A DNA stretch of 64,000 bases from Amycolatopsis orientalis DSM 40040 = KCTC 9412 (GTDB taxonomy: Bacteria; Actinomycetota; Actinomycetes; Mycobacteriales; Pseudonocardiaceae): contig NZ_ASJB01000030.1 of the NCBI RefSeq assembly GCF_000478275.1, positions 1 to 64,000 on the forward strand, given 5' to 3'. This document shows positions 31,492 to 40,069 of the stretch, one piece after another (the stretch's first letter is position 1; every line of letters begins with the position of its first letter). The position numbers were made by a program, and so were the translations under genes. The notes beneath the pieces are model-generated. The model worked only from the letters and a program-made list of their open reading frames with translations. It ran no database searches and was not told the DNA's origin.

Positions 31492-32751
31492 CTACAGGCG
31501 TTCGTTCGGCGCGAACACGTTCGCTCGGTGCCAGGCGAAGTAGGGTTCCGAGTGGGTGCTGTGAGCTTTGCAGTGTCGGCTATGCAGGTGCAGGAGGCGA
31601 GTTCGAAGGTGGCTTTCGGACAGGTCGGCCGCTGGCCGTACTTGCACGAGGCCTTGCTGATCGACAGTCACCCACCCCGATTCGTACAGCATGTCGCAGC
31701 CGAAGGTGCAAGCCAGCATCGCTATGTTGGTCAGGTCGCGGCGCTCTTGGTCCGTACAGACCGCGCGCTTCTTGATGTGCGCGGCAACGAGGAAGTTAAT
31801 CGGGTAGCGGTCACCGCAGAGCGCGCACTCGGCGACTGTCGCCCCTCCCGCCAGGAGCTTGCGTAGCTTCCTCTGTTCTGTACGGACTTTGACGCTAGTG
31901 ACCGCGTCAAGCTCACCGAAGTGGAGATCGCCTGCCACGTCATCACCGGTCGGCTCGCGAAGGACCACTTCCGCGGGTGAGCCGACGAACTGCGCCCCGG
32001 GAAGCGTCGCCAGCACTGCGCCCACAAACGCGCTCCGGTGTCCCAGCTCGTCAACCGTCACCTGCACGGATCCGCGCTCGGCCAACTTGTCCAAGCCCTT
32101 CTGAACCTCGCTGATATCGACTGGACGACCATCAGGAGAGCGTTCAGTCCGGACACGCACGACGTTCCCGTGTACCTCAAGCACGGTATTCGGACGACCG
32201 GTCGCGGTCTGAATCTCGATCCCGGTTAGAGCATCGAGCAACTCAGTCGCAGTAGGCAGTTCCCTCGACGCAGCCAGTTGATCAACCGGCTCATTGTACG
32301 GAGTGGAAAGGTCTGCGGCGAGCTTTGCCGCGTCTTCGAGGCGATACCCTGGCACGTCGAGCCGAAGCCGGATGCGCTTACGGTTATTGCCTTCCTTCCG
32401 CGCCCCCGCTGGCAGGCCTACGCGTCCCTGCGCACTGGTGATCTCAAGCCTCAACTGCTCAACGTCGGTCACATCAGAGAGCCTTAACGGCCCTTTGACC
32501 AGGGTCCGCTCATCCTCGGACAACCTCGAAACCCTCGCAGAGGCAACCAGCGCTGACAGCAGGACTGCTTCCCGGTCACGCAGGCGCTGCAGCAGCAACC
32601 TCAGCACAGGAACGTACTGGTCGTTGCGTGGACGAGCCGCTCCAGCCGTCCTCCCGCCAGCACTCTCCAACACGAGGCTCAAGCGGCCTTCGTCGACCTC
32701 AACATTGAAGTCCGCGTTCAGTTCCACACCACGAGCATCACGAAGTCGCAC
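31492..32751 (-). CDS. HNH endonuclease with unknown N-terminal sensor region
   Basis: From the GTG at 32751 this is a 419-residue protein. The C-terminal 130 residues form an HNH nuclease: ECALCGDRYPINFLVAAHIKKRAVC, RRDLTNIAMLACTFGCDMLYE and EPYFAWHRANVF, with zinc cysteines and catalytic His. This module recurs in the protein at 57.0 kb with high identity. The first 290 residues are different: an alpha/beta stretch (LNADFNVEVDEGRLSLVLES), a helical region and an internal duplication of EVH/VQV-type strands. They have no recognised family and may bind a specific DNA or protein. It sits 44 bases after the nuclease-DUF2075 gene in the same direction. Confidence 0.78.
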   Translation of the reverse strand: MRLRDARGVELNADFNVEVDEGRLSLVLESAGGRTAGAARPRNDQYVPVLRLLLQRLRDREAVLLSALVASARVSRLSEDERTLVKGPLRLSDVTDVEQLRLEITSAQGRVGLPAGARKEGNNRKRIRLRLDVPGYRLEDAAKLAADLSTPYNEPVDQLAASRELPTATELLDALTGIEIQTATGRPNTVLEVHGNVVRVRTERSPDGRPVDISEVQKGLDKLAERGSVQVTVDELGHRSAFVGAVLATLPGAQFVGSPAEVVLREPTGDDVAGDLHFGELDAVTSVKVRTEQRKLRKLLAGGATVAECALCGDRYPINFLVAAHIKKRAVCTDQERRDLTNIAMLACTFGCDMLYESGWVTVDQQGLVQVRPAADLSESHLRTRLLHLHSRHCKAHSTHSEPYFAWHRANVFAPNERL

Positions 32752-32760
32752 GAGACTAGC

Positions 32761-32810
32761 CTTGCACGAACCACCGACACTTTCCCGGCCAACGGCTAGG
32801 CACGTGCAAG
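32761..32810. repeat. Inverted repeat across the DUF2075-HNH gene junction
   Basis: CTTGCACG (32761-32768) and CGTGCAAG (32803-32810) are perfect 8-base arms 34 bases apart, spanning the DUF2075 stop and ending ten bases before the proposed HNH start. The RNA could form a stem that affects coupling between the two genes. Confidence 0.35.
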
Positions 32811-34703
32811 TGTCTTGCTCTGAACCAGCGAATGGAGGAATTTCTGTGTGTCCTCGTCGTCCGAGTAGACCCGGCAACCGCGGCTGGCGCGGGTCAGCAG
32901 AACCCAATAGATGTTCAAGGCCAGCGGCAGATACTCTTCAGGCGTCAAACGGGCCTTTTTGATTTTCGGGTCTTTACTCTCGTTCGGATCGGCCACCCAG
33001 CGACCGCCGCGTCGCACGAGGTCCTTGCCCATGATGACGCCGCCGAACTCGTATTCCAGTGCCTGCGCGGTGTAGACGCAGCCGACCTGTCCCTCACCTC
33101 CGGGGTCGGTCGCCCAGAAGACGCTCTCCGGGGCCACGGCCCGCTCCTTGTCGTCCAGCACCGTCACGTCCGCGTTCCACGGCCGGCGCCAGGTCCTCTT
33201 GACCTTGTCGGAGCCGGTCCAGTGGACGACGACGTCTTCCTCCAACGTCTCCTTGGGCCCCGTCCGGGTCCAAGGCCAGCAGAACCCGGCGCTCATCCGC
33301 GCCCGGTGTCCACTTGCTGACTGCTTGTCGAGCCAGGACTGCAGGACCTCCGGATCCTCGGCGACGGCGAAGTCGTAGTCGCCGTCGGTCCGCCATGTGC
33401 CGGGCGTACCCGTCGTGCTCAGTACCGACCCCAGCCAGTTCTGGTATCGCTGCGATCCTCCGCATCGGAACTGGGCTTCCAGGTCCACCAGAACGGGCCG
33501 GCACGTGGCACCGACGGTATACGCGAACCTGTCCAGGTCCTGCAGCGAGAATCCCTCGCCAGGCCGGATCACCTGGCGCTCGTCGAAGAACACGACGGTG
33601 ACCGCGGCCTTTTCCATGATGTCGACCAGGTTGGCACGCGGTTTGGTGACTCGCTGGGCTTCGTCGATGAGAACGACGTTGACCTTGCCCTCGCTCGGTT
33701 TCCAGAAGTCGACGAAACCGAACAGTCCCTTGCCGGCATCATCCGTGGCCGCACGGGCGAGTTGCCTTCGCAGTGTCTTCGTCGGCGTCAGGTATTGCGT
33801 CGCGCACTCGATGTCGGCTGAACGCAGATAGCGAGGCAGCCCCGCCACCAGGCGTGCCGCGATCACCGATTTCCCGGTACCTGGGCCGCCCCTCACGGCC
33901 AGGACACGTCGTTCGCCGAGCCGTGCGGCCGCGCCGACCGCCTCCAGCAGCGCCACGTAAGCGTCCTGCTGGCGCCCGATCAGACGAAACCGTGAGTCGC
34001 CGTCCAGCACACATCCCAGCTCGTCGAACAGGGCCGCCGACGGGCGGTGCGGAAGGCCCAAGAACCATTCCACGTCGGCATCGGCTGGCTCGGTGAGGTC
34101 CGCGCATCCGAGACGGGACGCGATCTCCTCGGCTGCTCCACGTAGATCACCGATTCCGAGGAGCGGCACCGCGGCGCTCTCCGACGCGTCGGCGGCCGCG
34201 TCCCTCAGTTTGTCGATCAGGGGAGCCTCCGCGTCGTGCAGCACGGCGATCCCGCGCACTTCGAACTCACCGTCGCCGGGATCCACCCAATTCCGGAGGT
34301 AGTGCTCGTAACCCGCCACCTGCCGGCCAGGATGGGTGACGACCCGCTGACCGACGTGCACCCAGAGCCCGCTGCCGACCACTACATCGGCCTTCGTCCA
34401 CTGCTTGAGCTCGACTACGACCGTGACGAGCTTGCCGTCCGGACGTCGACCTATCAGCAGCGCATCGACGCGCTCGCCGGTGCGGGGCAGGCCGAACTCC
34501 AGCGCCATCCACAATTCGCCGAGCCCGGCCCCGACCAACGCGTTCAGCAACGCCGGCCAGCTCCGCTCCCAGCTTCGCCGTTCTTGTGGTTTCGGCGGCG
34601 CGCCGGACGCCGCCTCGAACTCCGCGGCCAGTTTGGCCACGAAACCATCCGACGACTCCGTCAACGCCGCGTGGATCGCCTCGACCCGTCCCCCATAAAG
34701 CAT
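32796..34703 (-). CDS. PD-(D/E)xK nuclease fused to DUF2075 helicase
   Basis: This 635-residue protein begins with a restriction-type nuclease fold: GERVDALLIG with Asp80 and TVVVELKQW with Glu98 and Lys100. From residue 255 it is a DUF2075 superfamily 1 ATPase (Schlafen-group-like): Walker A VRGGPGTGKSVIAARL, Walker B VNVVLIDEAQRV, VDLEAQFRCGGSQRYQNWL, GFCWPWT, GQVGCVYTAQALEYEFGGV and YWVLLTRASRGCRVY. Such proteins lie in anti-phage islands, where helicase activity probably feeds DNA or RNA to the nuclease. A paralogue of the same architecture is at 36.3 kb on the other strand, with the EVE nuclease gene between them. Confidence 0.85.
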   Translation of the reverse strand: MLYGGRVEAIHAALTESSDGFVAKLAAEFEAASGAPPKPQERRSWERSWPALLNALVGAGLGELWMALEFGLPRTGERVDALLIGRRPDGKLVTVVVELKQWTKADVVVGSGLWVHVGQRVVTHPGRQVAGYEHYLRNWVDPGDGEFEVRGIAVLHDAEAPLIDKLRDAAADASESAAVPLLGIGDLRGAAEEIASRLGCADLTEPADADVEWFLGLPHRPSAALFDELGCVLDGDSRFRLIGRQQDAYVALLEAVGAAARLGERRVLAVRGGPGTGKSVIAARLVAGLPRYLRSADIECATQYLTPTKTLRRQLARAATDDAGKGLFGFVDFWKPSEGKVNVVLIDEAQRVTKPRANLVDIMEKAAVTVVFFDERQVIRPGEGFSLQDLDRFAYTVGATCRPVLVDLEAQFRCGGSQRYQNWLGSVLSTTGTPGTWRTDGDYDFAVAEDPEVLQSWLDKQSASGHRARMSAGFCWPWTRTGPKETLEEDVVVHWTGSDKVKRTWRRPWNADVTVLDDKERAVAPESVFWATDPGGEGQVGCVYTAQALEYEFGGVIMGKDLVRRGGRWVADPNESKDPKIKKARLTPEEYLPLALNIYWVLLTRASRGCRVYSDDEDTQKFLHSLVQSKTLARA

Positions 34704-34723
34704 GATCCATCTCTACCAGAAGC

Positions 34724-34766
34724 CACCGACAATCGAGCCGTGGTCGGTACAGCCCGGTTGTCGGTG
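34724..34766. promoter_or_regulatory. Inverted repeat in the divergent promoter of the DUF2075 and EVE-nuclease genes
   Basis: CACCGACAA (34724-34732) faces TTGTCGGTG (34758-34766), nine-base perfect arms, with a third half-site GTCGGT at 34743-34748. It occupies most of the 84 bases between two divergent start codons, so one factor could control both genes together. Confidence 0.55.
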
Positions 34767-34787
34767 ACGATCGCTATCGTGCCGATC

Positions 34788-36191
34788 ATGAACGACGAGC
34801 AGTTGGTTCTGCAGCCGCGCGGCGGCACCCGGTACAACGGCCCGGCCAACTTCGATCTGTCCGTTCGCCGCGGTGTGCGTCTCGCGGACCACGCCGCCAC
34901 GCTCGGCGCCGATCTCGCAGTTCTCGAGACGCTTTACCGGGATGAGCCGGCCAGGATCTGGGGCTCGACACCGACGCGTTCGTCGGGCAACGCGAAGGCC
35001 GTCGCGCTCCGCGGCCGCAAGGTCGGAGACCAGGTGCTGTTCTACGCGGACATGGCGTTCTTCGCGAAGGCCACCATCCTGCACCTGTTCCACAACCCGG
35101 ACCTCGCGAAGTCGGTGTGGGGTACCGACGAGGACGGCGACACGTGGGAGCACATCATGGCGCTCGGCGACGTGCACGAGTTCGAGGTCCCGATCCCCGC
35201 CGCCCGGATCCTGGGGCCGCTGGGCCTCTCGACACCGCTGCGCAGTCTCACGCTCGTGTCTGCGGACAAGCACACTTCAGTCAGAGACCTGATCACGGCC
35301 GGAGGGAACCGCCCGCCCGCGCACTGGATCCTGGGATGCGACCTTGACCAGTGGGACGTGTGGTCCTGGTGGGAGAGCCGATCGGCGTCCACCGCGACCT
35401 TGACCATCACGCGCCACGTCGACGAGTTGCGGATCGGCGATCGCTTCGCCTTGTGGGTTTCCGGTGGCACCGCAGGCATTTACGCCATCGGCACGCTCAC
35501 TTCGACGCCGTATCCGGTCGAAAGCCCCGAGGACGGAGCCACGCGTCACGTCGTCGACGTGCGCTTCGATCGCTTCTTGTTCGACCGACCACTGACCAGG
35601 CAGGCGCTGGAATCGGATCCTGTGTTCGCCGACCTCACGACAATGATGTCCGACGGCGCCGGCTCGGTCCCGCTGACACCAGGACAGTGGACGCCGATCG
35701 AGCGGACGGCGGACGACCGAGGCAGGACGGGACCTGCAGAGCCAGCAGAAACCGTCGTGACCTCGCGCCCGCCGGGCAGCGTCCCGGAGACGGCGATCGC
35801 GAGTGGCGGTTCGGGCAGCCATGTGGTGGATTTTCCCGAAGCGAGGCTGGTCGAGCGTTACGCCGACTTCGTGGATCGAGAACTGTTGTGCCTCAGTGCC
35901 CTTCTCCCCACCGGCGAGCGGCTCGTCTGCGACCTCTTCGACCCCGCGACGAACACCCTCATCGAGGCCAAGGCGTCCAACCGGCGCCAGGACGTCCGTA
36001 TGGCGCTCGGCCAGCTCCTGGATTACCGGCACCACCTCAAACCCGGCGCCGAACTGGCGGTACTGCTCCCCGCCAAGCCCGCATCGAGCATCATCGAGGT
36101 ACTCAGAGCGCAGGGCGTGGAAGTGATCTACCCGGACGGAGACGTGTTTCGCGGTGAAGGGGCGCGAATCGGCGGGTCATCTTCGGGATGA
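34788..36191 (+). CDS. Two-reader EVE/PUA-like protein with restriction-type nuclease domain
   Basis: This 467-residue protein (ATG 34788; a GTG at 34764 is also in frame) has three parts. Residues 1-165 form a PUA-like domain (YNGPANFDLSVRRGVRLADH, IWGSTPTRSSGN, VGDQVLFYADMAFFAKATIL) that is shared with the HNH protein at 57.0 kb. Residues 180-310 look like an EVE domain (WESRSASTATLTITRHVDEL, RIGDRFALWVSGGTAGIYAI), a fold that reads modified bases. Residues 360-467 carry a nuclease signature: RLVCDLFDPATNTLIEAKAS with Glu393 and Lys395, followed by MALGQLLDYRHHL. This is a good candidate for a type IV, modification-dependent restriction enzyme. Confidence 0.78.
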   Translation: MNDEQLVLQPRGGTRYNGPANFDLSVRRGVRLADHAATLGADLAVLETLYRDEPARIWGSTPTRSSGNAKAVALRGRKVGDQVLFYADMAFFAKATILHLFHNPDLAKSVWGTDEDGDTWEHIMALGDVHEFEVPIPAARILGPLGLSTPLRSLTLVSADKHTSVRDLITAGGNRPPAHWILGCDLDQWDVWSWWESRSASTATLTITRHVDELRIGDRFALWVSGGTAGIYAIGTLTSTPYPVESPEDGATRHVVDVRFDRFLFDRPLTRQALESDPVFADLTTMMSDGAGSVPLTPGQWTPIERTADDRGRTGPAEPAETVVTSRPPGSVPETAIASGGSGSHVVDFPEARLVERYADFVDRELLCLSALLPTGERLVCDLFDPATNTLIEAKASNRRQDVRMALGQLLDYRHHLKPGAELAVLLPAKPASSIIEVLRAQGVEVIYPDGDVFRGEGARIGGSSSG

Positions 36192-36263
36192 ACTCGAACT
36201 CCTGTACGGTGATCGCTATACAGCCGCCTGGCTTCCACGGGCTCGCCCGCGGACACGCCACAC

Positions 36264-38144
36264 ATGTATGGGAGTTCCGTCGTGTCGTCGTTCCTGCTTT
36301 CCAGGTCCGCGCAGAGCGTTCTGCAGCTCGCCGCGGGTGACACCCTCGCTGATCAGCTCGCCACCCAGTTCGCCGTCAAGTACGGTTTCCGCCCGTCCGA
36401 CTCCGAGCGGCGTTCGTGGCGGTTGAGCCTGCCCGCACTCGCTCAAGAACTGGTGGAGTGCGGACTCGGCGAGGTCGAGATGCTCGTCGAGTATCAACTG
36501 CCGCTGTCCAGCCTCCGCGCCGATGTCGTGCTCGCCGGCGTCCATCCCGAGTCCGGCAGGTCGTCCTACGTCGTCGTGGAGCTCAAACAGTGGAGCAGCG
36601 CGACCGTCGAGGAGGACGAACCCCGGCTGTGCACCGTGCCGGGTGCCAAGCGCGCGTTGCTGCACCCGGTCTCCCAGGTCGAGCAGTACTGCGAGTACCT
36701 CGTCGACTTCACCCGTGTGCTGCACGACAGCCCTGGCGACGTCGTCGGTGTCGCCTACCTGCACAACGCCGACGACGCGGGGGTCGCGTCGCTGCTCGAG
36801 CTGCCGCCCCGGCAGTACGGGCAGATGTTCACCGCGTCGAACCGCACCGCGCTGCGGACATTCCTGAACACCCGCCTGGCCCCCAAGCCCGGCATCCAGG
36901 CCGCCGAAGACCTCACGAACAGCAGGATCGCACCGAGCAGGCAGTTGATGGCGGTCGCCGCCGACGAAATCAAGCACCAGCGCAGCTTCGTGCTGCTCGA
37001 CGAGCAGCAGGTCGCCTACCTGATGGTCCTGCGAGCGGTCCGGCGTGCCCACGACGCCGACAGCAAGGAAGTCATCATCGTCAACGGTGGCCCGGGTTCC
37101 GGCAAGAGCGTCATCGCGCTCGAACTCCTCGGCGAGCTCTTCCGGAACGGCTACAGCGCGATCCACGCGACCGGGTCGAAATCGTTCACCACCACCCTGC
37201 GCAAGATCGCGGGCAAAGGCACCACCCAGGTACAGAAGCTGTTCCAGTACTTCAACAGCTTCTCCCAGGCGGGACACAACCACCTGACAGTCCTGATCAA
37301 CGACGAAGCCCACCGCATCCGCGAGACCTCCAACAACCGCTACACCCCGGCAGCGAAACGCAGCACCAAGCCACAGGTCGAAGAACTCATCGACGCCGCC
37401 CGCGTCCCCGTCTTCCTGCTCGACCAGCACCAGGTCGTCCGTCCCGGCGAACTCGGCTCCTACGACGAAATCCACGCCAAGGCAACAGAGAAGGGCCTCA
37501 CGGTCCGGCGGATCGATCTCGACGGCCAGTTCCGCTGCGGCGGCAGCCGCACCTACGAACAATGGGTCCTGGACCTGCTGAGCCTCTCTGGCAACCCTCC
37601 CGCCCCGTGGACGGGCGACGACCGATTCGAACTGGCCGTCGCCGACAACCCGGCCGCCCTCGAAGCCCACCTCGCCACGAAACTCGACCAAGGCTTCGGC
37701 GCGCGGATGACCGCCGGTTTCTGCTGGCCCTGGAGCGACGCCCACCCCAGCGACGGCCTGATCGACGACGTCGTCATCGGATCCTGGAAACGTCCCTGGA
37801 ACGTCAAGGGCGACCGCGGGGTCAACGGCGCACCCCCCTCCCAGCTGTGGGCGACCGATCCCGCCGGCTTCGGCCAGGTCGGCTGCATCTACACCGCGCA
37901 AGGCTTCGAATACGACTGGAACGGCGTGCTCTTCGGCCCGGACCTGGTCTGGCGGACCGACCGCTGGGTGGCCGCCCCCTCCGCCAGCAAGGACACCGTC
38001 GTCGCCCGCGCCAAGCCGGACGAGTTCGAGCGGCTCATCAAGCACACCTACAAGGTGCTGCTGACCCGCGGCATGCAGGGAACAGTCCTGTACTCGACGG
38101 ACCCCGAAACGCAGGCACTGTTCCACACACTCGCCGACGCCTGA
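36264..38144 (+). CDS. PD-(D/E)xK nuclease-DUF2075 helicase, paralogue
   Basis: This 626-residue protein has the same domain order as the one at 32.8 kb. The N-terminal nuclease reads SLRADVVLAG (Asp87) and SYVVVELKQW (Glu106, Lys108). The helicase has Walker A VNGGPGSGKSVIALEL, the Walker B variant VLINDEAHRI, IDLDGQFRCGGSRTYEQWVL, GFCWPWSDAH, GQVGCIYTAQGFEYDWNGVL and YKVLLTRGMQGTVLY. The start MYGS matches the MLYG start of the paralogue, which supports ATG 36264. It follows the EVE-nuclease gene in the same direction after 72 bases, so the two are probably co-transcribed. The two copies are diverged enough that duplication was not recent; both may have been recruited separately. Confidence 0.87.
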   Translation: MYGSSVVSSFLLSRSAQSVLQLAAGDTLADQLATQFAVKYGFRPSDSERRSWRLSLPALAQELVECGLGEVEMLVEYQLPLSSLRADVVLAGVHPESGRSSYVVVELKQWSSATVEEDEPRLCTVPGAKRALLHPVSQVEQYCEYLVDFTRVLHDSPGDVVGVAYLHNADDAGVASLLELPPRQYGQMFTASNRTALRTFLNTRLAPKPGIQAAEDLTNSRIAPSRQLMAVAADEIKHQRSFVLLDEQQVAYLMVLRAVRRAHDADSKEVIIVNGGPGSGKSVIALELLGELFRNGYSAIHATGSKSFTTTLRKIAGKGTTQVQKLFQYFNSFSQAGHNHLTVLINDEAHRIRETSNNRYTPAAKRSTKPQVEELIDAARVPVFLLDQHQVVRPGELGSYDEIHAKATEKGLTVRRIDLDGQFRCGGSRTYEQWVLDLLSLSGNPPAPWTGDDRFELAVADNPAALEAHLATKLDQGFGARMTAGFCWPWSDAHPSDGLIDDVVIGSWKRPWNVKGDRGVNGAPPSQLWATDPAGFGQVGCIYTAQGFEYDWNGVLFGPDLVWRTDRWVAAPSASKDTVVARAKPDEFERLIKHTYKVLLTRGMQGTVLYSTDPETQALFHTLADA

Positions 38145-38265
38145 CCCTCGCGAACCCAGCGCGGGCAGTCATCGAACGCCACCGGTCCGGTACGGGCCAC
38201 AGACCGCGCCGGTGAGCGATACGACGACGTGGGTGGCGCGGTTCGCAACCCACGAAAGGAAGCCT

Positions 38266-38403
38266 ATGTGGGCTTGGTTCGTCGGCGGTTATGCGGTGCT
38301 CATCGCGTATTCAGCACACGTCGCCATTTCCTGTCACGACAAACAGCGTCGTGCCGACGCGCTCAAGGCCCTCGAACCACGGTCTGGACACCGCCCGGGC
38401 TAG
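38266..38403 (+). CDS. Single-span small membrane protein
   Basis: ATG 38266 follows GAAAGGA at good spacing and encodes 45 residues: a hydrophobic helix (WAWFVGGYAVLIAYSAHVAI) and a basic tail (SCHDKQRRADALKALEPRSG). It lies 121 bases after the DUF2075 paralogue. Small single-span proteins beside nucleases are sometimes membrane-acting toxins or anchors, but nothing in the sequence decides this. Unrecognised. Confidence 0.5.
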   Translation: MWAWFVGGYAVLIAYSAHVAISCHDKQRRADALKALEPRSGHRPG

Positions 38404-38523
38404 CAGAGGAGCAAGGTCGGCTTCCCCTGCACATACGATGACGACTGCACCAGGCTTGGCGGGTTGCGCGTGCCGTCTGCTACCGCTGCTGAGCTGGTCC
38501 GACCCGGACGCGGGAGTCTGCCC

Positions 38524-39858
38524 ATGCCGTTGCTGCTCGATATGCCTTCCGAACGGGCTGACCGGGTCTTCTTGCATCCTTTGCATCAGGAAGCTGCCGC
38601 TGCTGCTGTGGAGCTGATCACTGCTCTCCGGCAGTGCCGCAGCAGCGGTGACTACTTCAGTTTTCAGCAGGCGCTGCTGTCGCGGGTGCTCGCAGTGCAG
38701 GAGCACCGGTTGAGATGCAGGAGAGTCGGAAAGCTGCTTCGGCAAGGGAAGAAGGTACCTCGAGATGCTCCTGAGCTGAGGTTAGGCGATCCCGCCGACG
38801 GTGAGAGCTGGGAGCTAGAAGCTGACGTCTGCGAGCGCGTTGACCGGCAGCTGCGCTCGATCGCGGACGCGCTCGCCTGGCGGGTGTTCGGCTATGACCG
38901 GCAGGTCATCATCGCGCTCTCGCGCAATCAGCGCCCTGGCCCGATGGCAGGCAAGAGCGGCCTTTCAGCCGAGCTCGGGTTCGTCACTGATTACTGGCGG
39001 GACGAACGCCGGTTTGTCCTGTTACACGATCTGACCTCGTGCCTGAGCATCGGCGACGCCACCTCGTTCACCGAAGTCGGCGACGAATACGAAGCGTATC
39101 TGCATGAGATTAAGTCTCATCCTGGCCGGAAGGTCTCGCGGCAGCGCAGGCGCCAGCAGATGGCAGAAGAAGCGATTCGCTCTGGCGGCCTGCTGCCCGG
39201 CGAGCTTCCCGGGAAACTTGCGCCACTCGATATCCCGTATAAGACTCACCTCGACCTGCTCAGCAGGTCGTTCAGCCTGGCACATGAACGCGGGCTCCAG
39301 GGGATGAAACTCCCTGGAGGCCGGGCTCTCGTTACAGCCGATATCGCCCGTGGCTACGAGCTCTGGCGGGAACAGGAATTCGTTGACCGGACAGCGGCCG
39401 AGCACCGGCGAGCAGCTAAGCGGGCACACATCCTGAACGGCGCGCACCTCGTCTACGCCCGGAGCGATGACCGGGTGGCCCGGTCTCCGACATTGCCGCC
39501 TTGGGCGATCTATCCGCTCTCGCCTGCGCTGTGCGCGAGGCTGATCACGGACTACGCGCTGTTCATCGTGACACTGTCTTCGGAAGCGGTGCTGGCGGCA
39601 CTCGAGGACACCGGAGTGGCTGCTAGCTGGGTACTCCCCCGGGGCCTCGAGAACGTCCAGCCAGATCAGGTGGTCCTCCGTGCGTACGCTGCTGGCCGCA
39701 CGATCGAGCTGCACTGGGCCGAGCTGGAGAGGAGCCTGCTGCTCGAGCTCATGGATCTACCCACCTGGGCAGAAGGCGTAAAACAGCTGATGAACCGCAA
39801 GGACATCGGGCAGCGGCCCTGGCCCTCGTTCACTGACGAGTGGAAGGTGTGGGCATGA
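38524..39858 (+). CDS. Unrecognised protein with possible nuclease motif
   Basis: From ATG 38524 (GGGAG upstream) this is 444 residues; TTG 38464 and GTG 38470 are alternatives. It is mostly alpha-helical (FLHPLHQEAAAAAVELITAL, FQQALLSRVLAVQEHRLRCR). A central segment, LGFVTDYWRDERRFVLLHDL, then SIGDATSFTEVGDEYEAYLHEIKS, has the GD...E-I-K spacing of PD-(D/E)xK enzymes. The C-terminal third includes LSPALCARLITDYALFIVTLSS. No family was recognised. It lies between the second DUF2075 gene and the NaeI-type gene, facing the latter, in a defence island, so a novel nuclease is a fair guess. Confidence 0.6.
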   Translation: MPLLLDMPSERADRVFLHPLHQEAAAAAVELITALRQCRSSGDYFSFQQALLSRVLAVQEHRLRCRRVGKLLRQGKKVPRDAPELRLGDPADGESWELEADVCERVDRQLRSIADALAWRVFGYDRQVIIALSRNQRPGPMAGKSGLSAELGFVTDYWRDERRFVLLHDLTSCLSIGDATSFTEVGDEYEAYLHEIKSHPGRKVSRQRRRQQMAEEAIRSGGLLPGELPGKLAPLDIPYKTHLDLLSRSFSLAHERGLQGMKLPGGRALVTADIARGYELWREQEFVDRTAAEHRRAAKRAHILNGAHLVYARSDDRVARSPTLPPWAIYPLSPALCARLITDYALFIVTLSSEAVLAALEDTGVAASWVLPRGLENVQPDQVVLRAYAAGRTIELHWAELERSLLLELMDLPTWAEGVKQLMNRKDIGQRPWPSFTDEWKVWA

Positions 39859-40018
39859 TCGCTCCAGACATCTCCCAGGCGCCTGCATTGCCGGGAACCC
39901 TCCCCGCGGAACATCTGTGCTGTCTACGCCAGCTCGCCGGTTCGTGAGCTGCTGTGCTGACAGCCCCCAATCCGAAACGCCGCTGCGCCCGTTCGCAACG
40001 CCCGTTACATCGAACGCT

Positions 40019-40050
40019 GGTTGGCAGGCACGTGAGCTGGCCTGCCAACC
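40019..40050. terminator. Bidirectional hairpin between converging genes
   Basis: GGTTGGCAGGC (40019-40029) and GCCTGCCAACC (40040-40050) form an 11-bp perfect stem with a 10-base loop. It lies between the ends of the genes at 38.5-39.9 and 40.1-41.1 kb, which converge, and so can terminate both. Confidence 0.7.
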
Positions 40051-40069
40051 TGCCTGCAGAGGCACGTCT

